A stretch of 64,000 nucleotides of DNA from assembly GCF_040869045.1 (NCBI RefSeq), contig NC_090323.1, forward strand, positions 170,522,083 through 170,586,082. The letters run 5' to 3'. The DNA comes from Eurosta solidaginis (taxonomy: Eukaryota > Arthropoda > Insecta > Diptera > Tephritidae). How positions within the stretch are numbered: the first letter of the stretch is position 1; every line of letters starts with the position of its first letter. The notes under the pieces are model-generated. The model did no database searches, was not told the DNA's origin, and saw nothing but the letters and a program-made list of their open reading frames with translations. This document shows, one piece after another, positions 21,545-32,968 of this stretch. A program made the translations under genes and the position numbers.

Positions 21545-24172
21545 TTAGATATGCTGTTGAGACGTTTCATTGTAGTTTATACCATATTGCTGACTACACC
21601 CTTTAGCAACTAACCGCGATTTGTATCGTTCTATATTTCCTGCCTGATATCTTTTTAAATTGAATACCCATTTGCAACCAATTTTTTTCTTACCACTAGG
21701 TAAATAAACTAGCACCCATGTGTTGTTTTTCATTAAAGAGTCATACTCTTTTTTCATTGCTTCTTGCCAGCGTTCACTACTTTCGCTAGACAATGCTTCT
21801 CTTACGCTCAGCGGTATTTTAACACGATTATCGTTTGCAAAATTAACAACATGGTACTCTTTACGCGGACGACCAACTTTACCAGTATGTATACGTTTCG
21901 GTCTTCCCCTTCCTCTTCGTTCAGTCAAACATTCATTTACGCAGCCTTCGTTGCATTGCACTCCTGCTTCTTCGTTGCTAACGTCGCTCTCTGCTTCCGA
22001 TGCTGTTTCGTATTGCTCCTCCTCAATACGAACTTTGTTGTCGATTTCATTTGATGGTTGTTTTAATTTGCTTCTTATTTCATTTGTGTCAATTGTTACC
22101 ATTTCTGTCTCTTTCGCTTTCATTCTACCTAATACCTTTTCATCGAACATCACATCGCGTTTCTCAACTATTCTTCTTTCTTCGCAGTCATACAGTCTAT
22201 ACGCTTTTGATGTTAAAGAGTAGCCTACAAAAATATACTCTTTTCCCCGCTCTCTAAATTTTATCTGTTGACTCTTGTCTAACCCAATTGCTTTTGAACC
22301 AAACACCCTTAAATGACTAACATTCGGCTTGTTGCCTGTCCACACCTCGTATGGAGTTTTGTTTACTAATTGTTTGGTTACCGATCGATTTCGCAAATAC
22401 ACTGCAGTAGCAACAGCTTCTGCCCACAAATTTTCATTGAGACCTGCTTCTACTAACATACTACGAGCCATCTCTACTATTGTCCTATTAGCTCGCTCTG
22501 CGACACCGTTTTGCTGAGGCGTATAAGGAACAGTCAATTGCCTCTGGATGCCGCACTCATTTAGAAAATTATCAAATTCGCGATTCACATACTCTTTGCC
22601 ATTATCAGTTCTTAGCACTTTTATTTTTCTCTCTGTTTGGCATTCTGCTAAGCTTTTAAATAATTTAAATTTCTCAAACACTTCGTCTTTCGTTTTGAGA
22701 AAATACACATACATTCGCCTAGATTTGTCATCTATAAACGCCGCGAAGTAACGTGCTCCACCAAGTGACAATTTTGGCATAGGCCCACACACATCTGAGT
22801 GTACCACATCTAACAAATTCTGCGATTTATTATCGCTAACCTTCGGAAACGACTTTACACATATTTTTGCTCTCATACATACGTCACAATTTATGTCTTT
22901 AGGTAGTATTTTTAGCTCTATACCATTAACAATTCTCTTGCTACACAGCTCTTGCAGACTCTGAAAATTTAGATGGCCATATCGTTTATGCCACATCATT
23001 GCATTTTCTTCTACTGCACAGAAACACTTTTGTACACACATTTCGCTTTCAAATATATACAAGTTATTTCTCTTCTCTGCTCTTAGCACAATATTTCCTT
23101 TTTCATTTCTTATAATCGCGCATTGTTTATCAAAATTTACACGCACACCATTGCTTATGGCTTTGCCGATTGAAATGAAATTGCCTACCATTGCTGGTAC
23201 AAATAATACGTCTCTTAAAACAATGTTACAATTTGCTTTAATCAAAACACTTCCTACACCTGTAGCTTCTAAGTACTTTTCTGATGCCAACATCACTTTC
23301 TCTTTGCTCTCTTTAAGAGATATAAACATACTTTTCTCACTGCATATGTGAGTCGACGCACCACTATCAAGACACCACGACGAACGTTTGATGCTTGAGA
23401 CATCGGCTGCTGCCAGCGTCGCGAACGAACACTGCTCACTCTTCTCACTCTGCTTGTCTTTTTTCGGTGCTTTACATTTTGACGCTATATGTCCACGCTT
23501 ACCACAATTAAAGCATTTTCCGTTGAATTTTCTATTTTGATTTTTACCTTCCCCTTTCGAAGTCGCTAGAAACACTTGTTGGCTTGTCACACTTTTATGC
23601 TGCCCCTCTGACTGTACTTGACGATCGTATTCTTCTAGCAATTTAATTTTTAGAACTTCGAAGGTGGGGAAACTGTCACGCGTCTCCATTGCGATCACGA
23701 AGTTCTCAAAACTTCGTGGCAAACTGGACAACAAAATTATCACTAAAAGTTCTTCGTTTGATTTAATATCCAATTCTGCCAATTTCTCAGAAATGCACAC
23801 AAACTCTTGAATATGCTTTGCCATTGTTATATTTTCACACATATTCAGGCTTAATAACTTTTTATACAATGTAACTTTGCGAATTGGACCGCTTGGCTTG
23901 TATACACTTTTTAATTTTTGCCAAGCATCTAAAGCATTGGTACAATTCTTCACATAGCCCAACTGCGATGGCTTCAAACACAATATAATCATAGCTAATG
24001 CCTTTTCATTTTCGCTCTTCCATTTGGCTTCTAACGTGGCATCGTCTGGCTTCACAAATTCGCCACTCACTACACTCCAAATGTCCGAATGCACGAGGAT
24101 GCACTGCATCTGTATACACCACGTATCATAGTTGGCGTCGTCCAACTTTTCTATTTGATACAGCGAACTCAT
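21545..24172 (-). CDS. Copia Gag-protease-integrase and RT start, prematurely ended
   Basis: A minus-strand frame of 875 codons beginning at ATG 24172. A Gag domain (UBN2-like, about residues 5-190) precedes one CCHC knuckle at 220-233, protease DSG at 269-271, an integrase HHCC finger (H395, H400, C429, C432), catalytic D460, D523 and E559, and the basic C-terminal part. The RT begins (GCKWVFNLKR) and stops after YNET where the internal deletion shifts the frame. Full copia polyproteins are about 1400 residues, so this is about 60% of the chain. Gag, protease and integrase look intact and could in principle still be made. Confidence 0.93.
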   Translation of the reverse strand: MSSLYQIEKLDDANYDTWCIQMQCILVHSDIWSVVSGEFVKPDDATLEAKWKSENEKALAMIILCLKPSQLGYVKNCTNALDAWQKLKSVYKPSGPIRKVTLYKKLLSLNMCENITMAKHIQEFVCISEKLAELDIKSNEELLVIILLSSLPRSFENFVIAMETRDSFPTFEVLKIKLLEEYDRQVQSEGQHKSVTSQQVFLATSKGEGKNQNRKFNGKCFNCGKRGHIASKCKAPKKDKQSEKSEQCSFATLAAADVSSIKRSSWCLDSGASTHICSEKSMFISLKESKEKVMLASEKYLEATGVGSVLIKANCNIVLRDVLFVPAMVGNFISIGKAISNGVRVNFDKQCAIIRNEKGNIVLRAEKRNNLYIFESEMCVQKCFCAVEENAMMWHKRYGHLNFQSLQELCSKRIVNGIELKILPKDINCDVCMRAKICVKSFPKVSDNKSQNLLDVVHSDVCGPMPKLSLGGARYFAAFIDDKSRRMYVYFLKTKDEVFEKFKLFKSLAECQTERKIKVLRTDNGKEYVNREFDNFLNECGIQRQLTVPYTPQQNGVAERANRTIVEMARSMLVEAGLNENLWAEAVATAVYLRNRSVTKQLVNKTPYEVWTGNKPNVSHLRVFGSKAIGLDKSQQIKFRERGKEYIFVGYSLTSKAYRLYDCEERRIVEKRDVMFDEKVLGRMKAKETEMVTIDTNEIRSKLKQPSNEIDNKVRIEEEQYETASEAESDVSNEEAGVQCNEGCVNECLTERRGRGRPKRIHTGKVGRPRKEYHVVNFANDNRVKIPLSVREALSSESSERWQEAMKKEYDSLMKNNTWVLVYLPSGKKKIGCKWVFNLKRYQAGNIERYKSRLVAKGCSQQYGINYNETSQQHI

Positions 24173-24257
24173 TTTATTTTTTATTTTTCACACAGTTCTA
24201 TTCAAGTCTCTTTTGCGACACACGCGATAACTTCCAAACGTTTTAAATATTATCCCG

Positions 24258-24279
24258 ACAAGGCTCTGGGCCCATAACC
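24258..24279 (-). promoter_or_regulatory. Copia primer binding site, internal initiator-tRNA type
   Basis: Read on the minus strand, GGTTATGGGCCCAGAGCC directly follows the 5' LTR. Copia uses an internal fragment of initiator tRNA-Met as primer, and its site begins GGTTATGGGCCCAG. The match is from memory of Drosophila copia. Confidence 0.85.
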
Positions 24280-24448
24280 TGTTGCGCGTATACTTACAGC
24301 GAAGCTCGGAATAAATATAAAACACGTTGTTACTAGTACGAAGTTTATTTTAGAACTGAACTCAACGTTGAAAATTTGAAAAACATAGTTGTTGTACATA
24401 TATGCATTTTACAGGGATGCATTTCATAGGATTGCCAGGTTTCCAATA
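24280..24448 (-). repeat. Copia 5' LTR
   Basis: 169 bp, followed on the right by the TTAAT target duplication at 24449-24453. Confidence 0.93.
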
Positions 24449-24453
24449 TTAAT

Positions 24454-24535
24454 TGTAAAACCGAAATAAATGAAATACAAACAATTTGACGTAATTTTAA
24501 AGAAAAGAGCGTGTTAATACCTTTTGAACCCCACA
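24454..24535 (+). repeat. Gypsy-1 3' LTR, right part
   Basis: The last 82 bp of the LTR, from TGTAAAACCG to CCCCACA, matching 14587-14668. Satellite TATATA sequence follows immediately. Confidence 0.93.
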
Positions 24536-27097
24536 TATATATGGTGGTATATATAGTATATATATATATATATTTTCGCAAATTTTAGCCCCATTTTAAA
24601 AGCTAGAAGCTTCAAATTTCACCGAATATTTACGTATATAGCATATATTGTTGTTTAAAAAATCATAGAGATTGGTTGTATATATAGTATATATCTCATA
24701 CAACCGAATGTTCAGATAAGAAACTTTTCGCAATTTCTACACCATTTTAACAGTTATAAGCTTCAAATTTCACCGATTGCTTACGTATATAGCATATATT
24801 GTTGTCTGAAAAAATCATAGAGATCGGTTGTATATATAGTATATATCTCATACAACCGATTGTTCAGATAAGAAACTTTTCGCAATTTCTACCCCATTTT
24901 AACAGCTATTAGCTTCAAATTTCACTGATTGCTTACGTATATAGCATATATTGTTGTCTGAAAAAATCATAGAGATCGGTTGTATATATAGTATGTATCT
25001 CATACAACCGATTGTTCAGATAAGAAACTTTTCGCAATTTCTACCCCATTTTAACAGTTATAAGCTTCAAATTTCACCGATTGCTTACGTATATAGTATG
25101 TATTGTTGTGTCAAAAAATCATAGAGATCGGTGATATATATAATAAATATATGATGGTATATATAATATATATATATAGTATATATAATATATATATATA
25201 GTATATATAATATATATATATAGTATATATATATTTTTTTTACGATTTCGGCCCCATTTTAACAGCTAGAAGCTTCAAATTTCACCAAATGCTTACGTGT
25301 ATAGCATATATTGATGTCTGAAAAAATCATTGAGATCGGTGGTACATATAGTATATATCTCATACAACCGATTGTTCAGATAAGAAACTTTGCGCAATTT
25401 CTGCCCCATTTTAACAGTTATAAGCTTCAAATTTCACCGATTGCTTACGTATATAGTATGTATTGTTGTGTCAAAAAATCATAGAGATCGGTGATATATA
25501 TAATAAATATATGATGGTATATATAATATATATATATATAGTATATATATATTTTTTTTACGATTTCGGCCCCATTTTAACAGCTAGAAGCTTCAAATTT
25601 CACCAAATGCTTACGTGTATAGCATATATTGTTGTCTGAAAAAATCATAGAGATCGGTGGTATATATATTATATACTTCATATAAACTGTCATTTTGACG
25701 CCTTTTTTACGGCTAGAAGCTTCAAAATTCATCAAATTTAATCAAATAGTTACGTTTACGTCATATATTTTTGAAATACGTGATTCGTAGTCATAGTTTT
25801 TACATGCAGACCACAAAAAACGTGAAGCTTTGCATCCTCACACAGATTACTTACCTATTTTTATACCTTTCATGAAAATGAAATGGTATATTAATTTCGT
25901 CACGAAACCGAAAATTGTAAGTCCTTAAAGGAAAATAGATAGACCCACCATTAAGTATACCGAAATAATCAGGTTGAAGAACTGAGTTGATTTAGCCATG
26001 TCCGTCTGTCCGTCTGTCTGTTTGTATGCAAACTAGTCCCTCAATTTTTGAGATATCTTGATAAAATTTGGTGAGCGGGTTTATTTGGGTGTCCGATTAG
26101 ACATTTGTCGGAACAGACCGGATCGGACCACTATAGCATATATCCTCCATACAACCGATTTTTCAGAAAAAGAGGATTTTTGTAATTCTTACCCAATTTA
26201 ACAGATTGAAGCTTCAAACTTCACCATATACTTTCGTATATTGCACATATTGTTGCCTGAAAAAATTTATGAGATCGGTCCTATATATAGTATATATCCC
26301 CCGCAACCGATTGTTCAGATAAGGAACTTTTCGTAATTACTGCCCTATTTTAAGAGCTAGAGGCTTCAAATTTCAACGAATGCTTACGTATATAGCATAT
26401 ATTGTTGTCTAAAAAAATCATAAAGATCGGTGGTATATATAGTATATATATGGTGGTATATATAGTATATATATATAGAATATATATATATATATTTTCG
26501 CAAATTTTAGGTCCATTTTAACAGCTAGAAGCTTCAAATTTCACCGAATACTTACGTATATAGCATATATTGTTGTCTGAAAAAATCATAGAGATCGGTT
26601 GTATATATAGTATATATCTCATACAACCGATTGATCAGATAAGAAACTTTTTGCAATTTCTACCCCATTTTAACAGCTATAAGCTTCAAATTTCACCGAT
26701 TGCTTACGTACATAGCATATATTGTTGTCTGAAAAAATCATAGAAATCGGTTGTATATATAGTATATATCTCATACAACCGATTGTTTAGATAAGAAACT
26801 TTTCGCAATTTCTACCCCATTTTAACAGCTATAAGCTTCAAATTTGACTGATTGCTTACGTATATAGCATGTATTGTTGTCTGAAAAAATCATAGAGATC
26901 GGTTTGTATATATAGTATATATCTCATACAACCGATTGTTCAGATAAGAAACTTTTCGCAATTTCTACCCCATTTTAACAGCTATAAGCTTCAAATTTCA
27001 CCGATTGCTTACGTATATAGTATGTATTGTTGTGTCAAAAAATCATAGAGATCGGTGATATATATAATATATATATGATGGTATATATAGTATATAT
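24536..27097 (+). repeat. Satellite block 2 of the giant HINE
   Basis: The 152-bp monomers resume directly after gypsy-1, with expanded TATATA tracts at about 25135-25235 and 25495-25550. A higher-order start lies at about 25858. The last 8 bases (27090-27097, GTATATAT) are the left copy of the hAT target duplication. Confidence 0.85.
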
Positions 27098-28518
27098 TAG
27101 GGGTGGGACTATCCGAATAAAAATTATCCGAATAATAAACTCTTATTCGCCAGGTATTCGTAATCCGAATAATATTTATTCGGATTTTTTATTCGTTTAT
27201 CCGGATAGTACTATCCGGATAATTTTTATTCGGATAGTACTATCCGGATAGAACTATCCGGATAGTGCGCACTATCCGGATACTTGGAATAGTAAAATAA
27301 AACACATTGCGTTTATGTTACGCTCATCGCTTGTGCAGATGAGCATGCATATATATTTATACGTACATATATTTATGTGTGTATAGATGCATATATGCAT
27401 ATATTTTTGTTTGTTTGGGGTTGCTTTGTTAATATTCATTTATTTAGTTACATATATTTACGTAACCAAAGTTGTGCTTGAGGCTTAAGCTAGAAATAGT
27501 TATCGGGGTCGTTTACAACTGCACTGATCATAGAACTTTGTTTATTAGTAAACAGGTGTGGAAATGGTAATATGGTAGGGATTTTTGTTTCCCATATACA
27601 TACATATATACATATGTATGCATGTAAGTTGTATGGAAAATGTTTGTTTTGATATCGTTTGGTTTGTATAAACATCTAATTGGTCACCATTAAAAAAATA
27701 AGTTTACATGTCATTGTCAACATTTTTTGCGAAGTCTGATGGATCAAAAGTTATTTAAGGTCAATGTTAACTTAATGAAAACTTTTGAAAAAATTTCCTA
27801 AAATAAAGTTTGAAGCAATCAATTTTAAACGTAACAAAATTCTAGTGGAATTAGTGACTAGTTTCAAAAACGGCTGTCTGTCTGTTTTTGCCGCTCCTTA
27901 AAATTTTGATTGTCCTTGAATGCGTTAAACGCTGTAATATAAATACCCAAATGTGCATATAAGCATATTCTAACATATGTACATGTTGTATTCTTGCAGA
28001 TTCCTTTGAAATTAGATTCATATACAAGTGCATGTGGGTATATCTATGTGTATGTATATGTATTCAAGAAAATGCGCAAAGGGTGATATGAAATAAGAAT
28101 CCCACCTACTTTTACGGTTAGTGTGGGTATTATGTTTATTTTTTTTATTTAATTTTGTAGATGCTTGGACTAGCTGAGTATTTTTGCTTGCGAATGAAAT
28201 TATTTTCTTTTAAATCTTTTGGTTGTTGCAATACTTTTATGTGGGCATACTCGTGTATTCTACCTGCTACTGACTGACCTAACTACTGCTACTGACTGAT
28301 CACAGTCCCACAACCATAAATACATACGTGTAGGTAATTCTAAAATAAATTTGCATATATTCTTAGATGGAAATATTCAGGCAAACTTTTCCTTCGGTTT
28401 TTATTTGTGGATTTTTAATCGATTATGTATATGTTCTTTGTCTTTCTTTAAATGCCGCACTTGGAAATTTCGTTAACAATAAATATTAACCAGCATTGTC
28501 CTTTTATATCCTGCATCG
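27098..28518 (+). repeat. hAT left terminal inverted arm
   Basis: Complementary to the right arm with only scattered differences. Landmarks shared in inverse orientation include TGCTCATC near 27340 (right arm about 35432), GTGTGGGTATTATG near 28125 (right arm about 34648) and CTGCATCGC at about 28510 (right arm about 30025). Confidence 0.85.
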
Positions 28519-28857
28519 CGTAACTTATTCATAAATAAAAAACGAAACAATGGAAAGTATAAAATGAGGATACCATCTTCTTTTTGTTGATGGTGTGGGT
28601 ACCTATACTCCGTATTGAACAGAAGACAAATCACCTATCACAAATAATCAGTAGTATTTTGAGGCTTATTTCGAGTTATAAGACATTCAAAAAGCAAAAA
28701 ACCTTAACCTTTGCCCTTCAAAGTGAACAATTTTTTTTAATTTCATGATAAAATTTTATTTATTTATTTCTTTTATATACATACTTACAATAAAAACAAT
28801 CTTTGCTTAATTATTCATTTCAGTGTCACATAAAGTTGATTTTCTTATTCCAAATTC

Positions 28858-29827
28858 TTATTTCAAATTCCGAACCGCGTTTGTCACATTTTTTGCATTA
28901 TCGTGCACTACAGCTGATATTCTTTCGGAAATTCCCCATTCCTCTATGGAGTCCAGAAGAAAGTTGTGCAAGTTTTCCGATGTGTGACTTGAACCCAATT
29001 CATCTGTTTTCAAATTCATTGAATGTAGGATCCAATCAGAATCAAACTAATGCGCTACAGACAAATATTTTTATAAAAAAAATGTATATATAATATAAAT
29101 TTTTATTTTTCCAAAAGAGTTTTTCAATTACAATATAAAAAATTTTATTTTAAGAAATTATTTTTTGGCATAACTCTTAGAACGCTCGAAAAAATGCCAC
29201 GTATGAAAAAAATTATTTACATAAGACTGGCCGCAAGCCAACCATAAATAGATATATTGTAGACAACTAACCTGTTATTGTGACCTAGGAATCTAACGCC
29301 CTTGAAGTCCAACCATCTGTGGTTAGGGCTATATATGCATTAACCTTTCCAATGATATCTTTAGCTTTGGCTAATTCGTCAAAGTACAGAGCTTCAATTC
29401 GTTTCCGAATAGTTTTCCGACAAGGAACTTTGTAGCTTGGCTCCAAAGTACTCATTAAGGACCTAAATCCTTCATTTTCAACAAACGACGTCGGCAGCAT
29501 ATCCAATATCAACATTTTCGTTAACGCCTGTGTTATCAGTTCCTGCCGGTCTTTACTGATATTGCAGGAATTGCTGATTGATGTACTAACTCGTGACTGC
29601 CTTTTCCGGTTTGGTGGCAAAATTTCTCTAAAATCATCAGTAGCATTGCTGCTTGAAGTTGCTTGCTGATAATCAACTCCATAACTGAGTTTGTGCTTGA
29701 AGTTATAATGGTTCCATAAACAAGTAGTGGATACCATGTGTTTTAGCACAGCATTACAATAATTGCAGGCGGCTTCACCAGTGTTTTCCACGATTGCAAA
29801 ATGTTGCCAAACTTTGCTTCTGGGCAT
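28858..29827 (-). pseudogene. Decayed hAT transposase with BED zinc finger and one intron
   Basis: Exon 1 runs from ATG 29827 to about 29272 on the minus strand. A BED finger (W7, F10, C21, C24, H40, H45) precedes a Ser/Asn linker and the start of the RNase H-like fold ending TTDGWTSRALDS, the first catalytic Asp region. A TAG stop at 29285 replaces what is a Tyr codon in relatives, and reading continues to a splice donor CAG/GTTAGT at 29272/29271. The acceptor CTGTAG at 29055-29060 opens exon 2 (29054-28858), in phase, with a second TAG at 29047, then DSDWILHSMNLKTDELG and AVVHDNAKN (second catalytic Asp region), ending in TAA. The C-terminal hAT dimerisation domain is absent. The intron of 217 bp and the shared phase are inferred from sequence. 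Confidence 0.8.
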
Positions 29828-30021
29828 TGTAATATTTTAAATGTCTTGATTTATGCTTGGATCAACAGAACGTTCTTGCTTGAGGTGTAAAACTCTTTTA
29901 CTTTACGCATCTTTTTTTTAAGCGATCTGCTGTAACGTTCGTAGTTAGGTCAGTCAGTAGCAGTTAAAGTTTTCTATTCTATTCGATGAAATACGTACAT
30001 ACTTATGTACATATAAACAAT

Positions 30022-30396
30022 GCGATGCAGGATATAAAAGGACAATGCTGGTTAATATTTATTGCTAACAAAATTTCCAAGCGCGGCATTTAAAGAAAGA
30101 CAAAGAACATATACATAATCGATTAAAAATCCACAACTAAAAACCGAAGGAAAATTTTGCCTGAATATTTCCATCTATGTATATGCAAATTTATTTTAGA
30201 ATTACCTACACGTATGTATTTATGGTTGTAGGACTGTGATCAGTCAGTAGCAGTAGTTAGGTCAGTCAGTAGCAGGTAGAATACACGAGTATGCCCACAT
30301 AAAAGTATTGCAACAACCAAAAGATTTAAAAGAAAAGAATTTCATTCGCAAGCAAAAATACTCAGCTAGTCCAAGCATCAACAAAATTAAATAAAA
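30022..30396 (-). repeat. hAT right inverted arm, inner part
   Basis: Complement of about 28150-28518. It ends where the HINE copy 1 begins, in an A-run (AAATAAAA). Confidence 0.85.
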
Positions 30397-30479
30397 CAAG
30401 TAAGGAAGGCTAAGTTCGGGTGTAACCGAACATAACATACTCAGTTGAGAGCTATGGAGACAAAATAAGGAAAATCAAT

Positions 30480-32930
30480 CTGGGGTAACCCTGGAATGTG
30501 GTTGTATAACATGTGTATCAAATGAAAGGTATTAAAGAGTATTTTAAGAGAGAATAGGCCATAGTTCTATGGATGAACGCCATTTAGGGATATCGCCATA
30601 AAGGTAGACCAGGGCTGACTCTAGAATTTGTTTGTACGATATGGGTATCAAATGAAAGGTGATACTGAGCATTTTAAGAGGGAGTGGGCCTTAGGTCTAT
30701 CGGTGGACGCCTTTTCGAGATGTCCCCATTAAGGTGGACCAGGGGTGATTCTATAATGTGTTTGTACGATATGGGTATCAAATGAAAGCTGTTAATGAGT
30801 ATTTTGAAAAGGAGTGATCCTTAGTTCCATAGGTGGACGCCGTTTCGAGATATCGCCATAAAGGTGGACCAGGGGTGTCTCTAGAATGTGTTTGTACGAT
30901 ATGGGAATCAAATGAAAGGTGTTACTGAGCATTTTAAGAGGGAGTGGGCATTAGGTCTATAGGTGGACGCCTCTTCGAGATATCGCCATTAGGGTGGGCC
31001 AGGGGTGACTCTAGAATGTTTGTACGGTATGGGTATCAAACGAAAGGTGTTACTGAGCATTTTAAGAGGGAGTGGGCATGAGGTCTATAGGTGGACGCCT
31101 TTTCGAGATATCGTCATTAGGGTGGGCCAGGGGTGACTCTAGAATGTTTGTACGATATGGGTATCAAACGAAAGGTGTTACTGAGCATTTTAAGAGGGAG
31201 TGGGCATTAGGTCTATAGGTGGACGCCTTTTCGAGATATCGCCATTAGGGTGGGCCAGGGGTGACTCTAGAATGTGTTTGTACGATATGGGTATCAAATG
31301 AAAGGTGGTAAGGAGTATTTTAAAAGGGAGTAATCCTTAGTTCTATAGGTGGACGCCTTTTCGAGATATCGCCATAAAGGTGGACCAAGGGTGACTCTAG
31401 AATGTTTGTACGATATGGGTATCAAACGAAAGGTGTTACTGAGCATTTTAAGAGGGAGTGGGCATTAGGTCTATAGGTGGACGCCTTTTCGAGATATCGC
31501 CATTAGGGTGGGCCAGGGTGACTCTAGAATGTGTTTGTACGATATGGGTATCAAATGAAAGGTGGTAATGAGTATTTTAAAAGGGAGTAATCCTTAGTTC
31601 TATAGGTGGACGCCTTTTCAAGATGTCGCCATAAAGCTGGACCAAGGGTGACTCTAGAATGTTTGTACGGTATGGGTATCAAACGAAAGGTGTTACTGAG
31701 CATTTTAAGAGGGAGTGGGCATTAGGTCTATAGGTGGACGCCTTTTCGAGATATCGCCATTAGGGTGGGCCAGGGTGACTCTAGAATGTGTTTGTACGAT
31801 ATGGGTATCAAATGAAAGGTGGTAATGAGTATTTTAAAAGGGAGTAATCCTTAGTTCTATAGGTGGACGCCTTTTCGAGATATCGCCATTAGGGTGGGCC
31901 AGGTGTGACTCTAGAATGTTTGTACGATATGGGTATCAAACGAAAGGTGTTACTGAGCATTTTAAGAGGGAGTGGGCATTAGGTCTATAGGTGGACGCCT
32001 TTTCGAGATATCGCCATTAGGGTGGGACAGGGGTGACTCTAGAATGTTTGTACGATATGGGTATCAAACGAAAGGTGTTACTGAGCATTTTAAGAGGGAG
32101 TGTACATTAGGTCTATAGGTGGACGCCTTTTCGAGATATCGCCATTAGGGTGGGCCAGGGGTGACTCTAGAATGTTTGTACGATATGGGTATCAAACGAA
32201 AGGTGTTACTGAGCATTTTAAGAGGGAGTGGACATTAGGTCTATAGGTGGACGCCTTTTCGAGATATCGCCATTAGGGTGGGCCAGGGTGACTCTAGAAT
32301 GTGTTTGTACGATATGGGTATCAAATGAAAGGTGGTAATGAGTATTTTAAAAGGGAGTAATCCTTAGTTCTATATGTGGACGCCTTTTCGAAATATCGCC
32401 ATTAGGGTGGGCCAGGTGTGACTCTAGAATGTTTGTACGATATGGGTATCAAACGAAAGCTGTTACTGAGCATTTTAAGAGGGAGTGGGCATTAGGTCTA
32501 TAGGTGGACGCCTTTTCGAGATATTGCCATTCAGGGGTGACTCTAGAATGTTTGTACGATATGGGTATCAAACGAAAGGTGTTACTGAGCATTTTAAGAG
32601 GGAGTGGACACTAGGTCTATAGGTGGACGCCTTTTCGAGATATCGCCATTAGGGTGGGCCAGGGGTTACTCTAGAATGTTTGTACGATATGGGTATCAAA
32701 CGAAAGGTGTTACTAGCATTTTAAGAGAGAGGGGGCATTAGTTCTATAGGTGGACGCCTTTTCGAGATATCGCCATTTGGGTGGGACAGGGGTGACTCTG
32801 GTATGTTTTTGTACGATATGGATATCAAATTAAAGGTATTAATGAGGGTTTTAAAAGCGAGTGGCCCTTAGATGTATATGTGAAGGCGTTCTCGTGATAT
32901 CCACCAAAATGTGGACCAGGTGATCCAGAA
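30480..32930. repeat. Minisatellite of about 128-bp units, about 19 copies
   Basis: Each unit contains GACTCTAGAATGTTTGTACG, ATATGGGTATCAAACGAAAG, TTTTAAGAGGGAGTGGGC, TATAGGTGGACGCC and TTTTCGAGATATCGCCAT. Unit starts such as AGAATG at 31141, 31269 and 31399 give the period. At least two variants alternate (CATTTTAAGAGGGAGTGGGC versus TATTTTAAAAGGGAGTAATC), indicating higher-order structure. Confidence 0.9.
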
Positions 32931-32968
32931 AATCATCTGTCGGGTACTGCTAATTTATTTATATATGC

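Larger units (their letters stand above)
20141..24453 (-). mobile_element. Copia-type LTR retrotransposon, internally deleted
   Basis: The element lies in reverse orientation at 20146-24448, with 169-bp LTRs at each end and a perfect 5-bp target duplication TTAAT (20141-20145 and 24449-24453) inside the gypsy-1 3' LTR. Coding is on the minus strand with the Ty1/copia order Gag, protease, integrase, RT, RNase H. The primer site next to the 5' LTR and the purine tract TTGAGGAGGAG before the 3' LTR are both recognisable. About 100 bp of the RT region is missing, so it cannot transpose by itself. LTR termini read TA...CA in coding orientation in place of TG...CA. Confidence 0.95.
14188..24535 (+). 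mobile_element. Gypsy-1: Ty3/gypsy LTR retrotransposon interrupted by a copia element
   Basis: LTRs of 481 and 480 bp begin TGTGGGAGCC and end CCCCACA. The insertion lies in a satellite TATATA tract, with TATA on both sides consistent with a 4-bp duplication that cannot be delimited within the repeat. Internal order is primer site, leader with tandem repeats, a fused gag-pol frame with Gag, protease, RT, RNase H and integrase, a purine-poor plus-strand primer region (CAGGATGGCCG at 19735-19745) and the 3' LTR split by copia at 20146. The LTRs differ at about five positions plus one indel (about 1%), so the copy is older than gypsy-2. No envelope-like frame exists. Without copia it is about 6.0 kb. 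Confidence 0.92.

Noticed and set aside
21720..24277. Several plus-strand frames of 60-167 codons
   Set aside because: All are antisense to the copia polyprotein, which explains the open reading.
30480..32930. CRISPR-like regular repeats
   Set aside because: Units are contiguous 128-bp minisatellite repeats without unique spacers, in an animal genome, inside a HINE.
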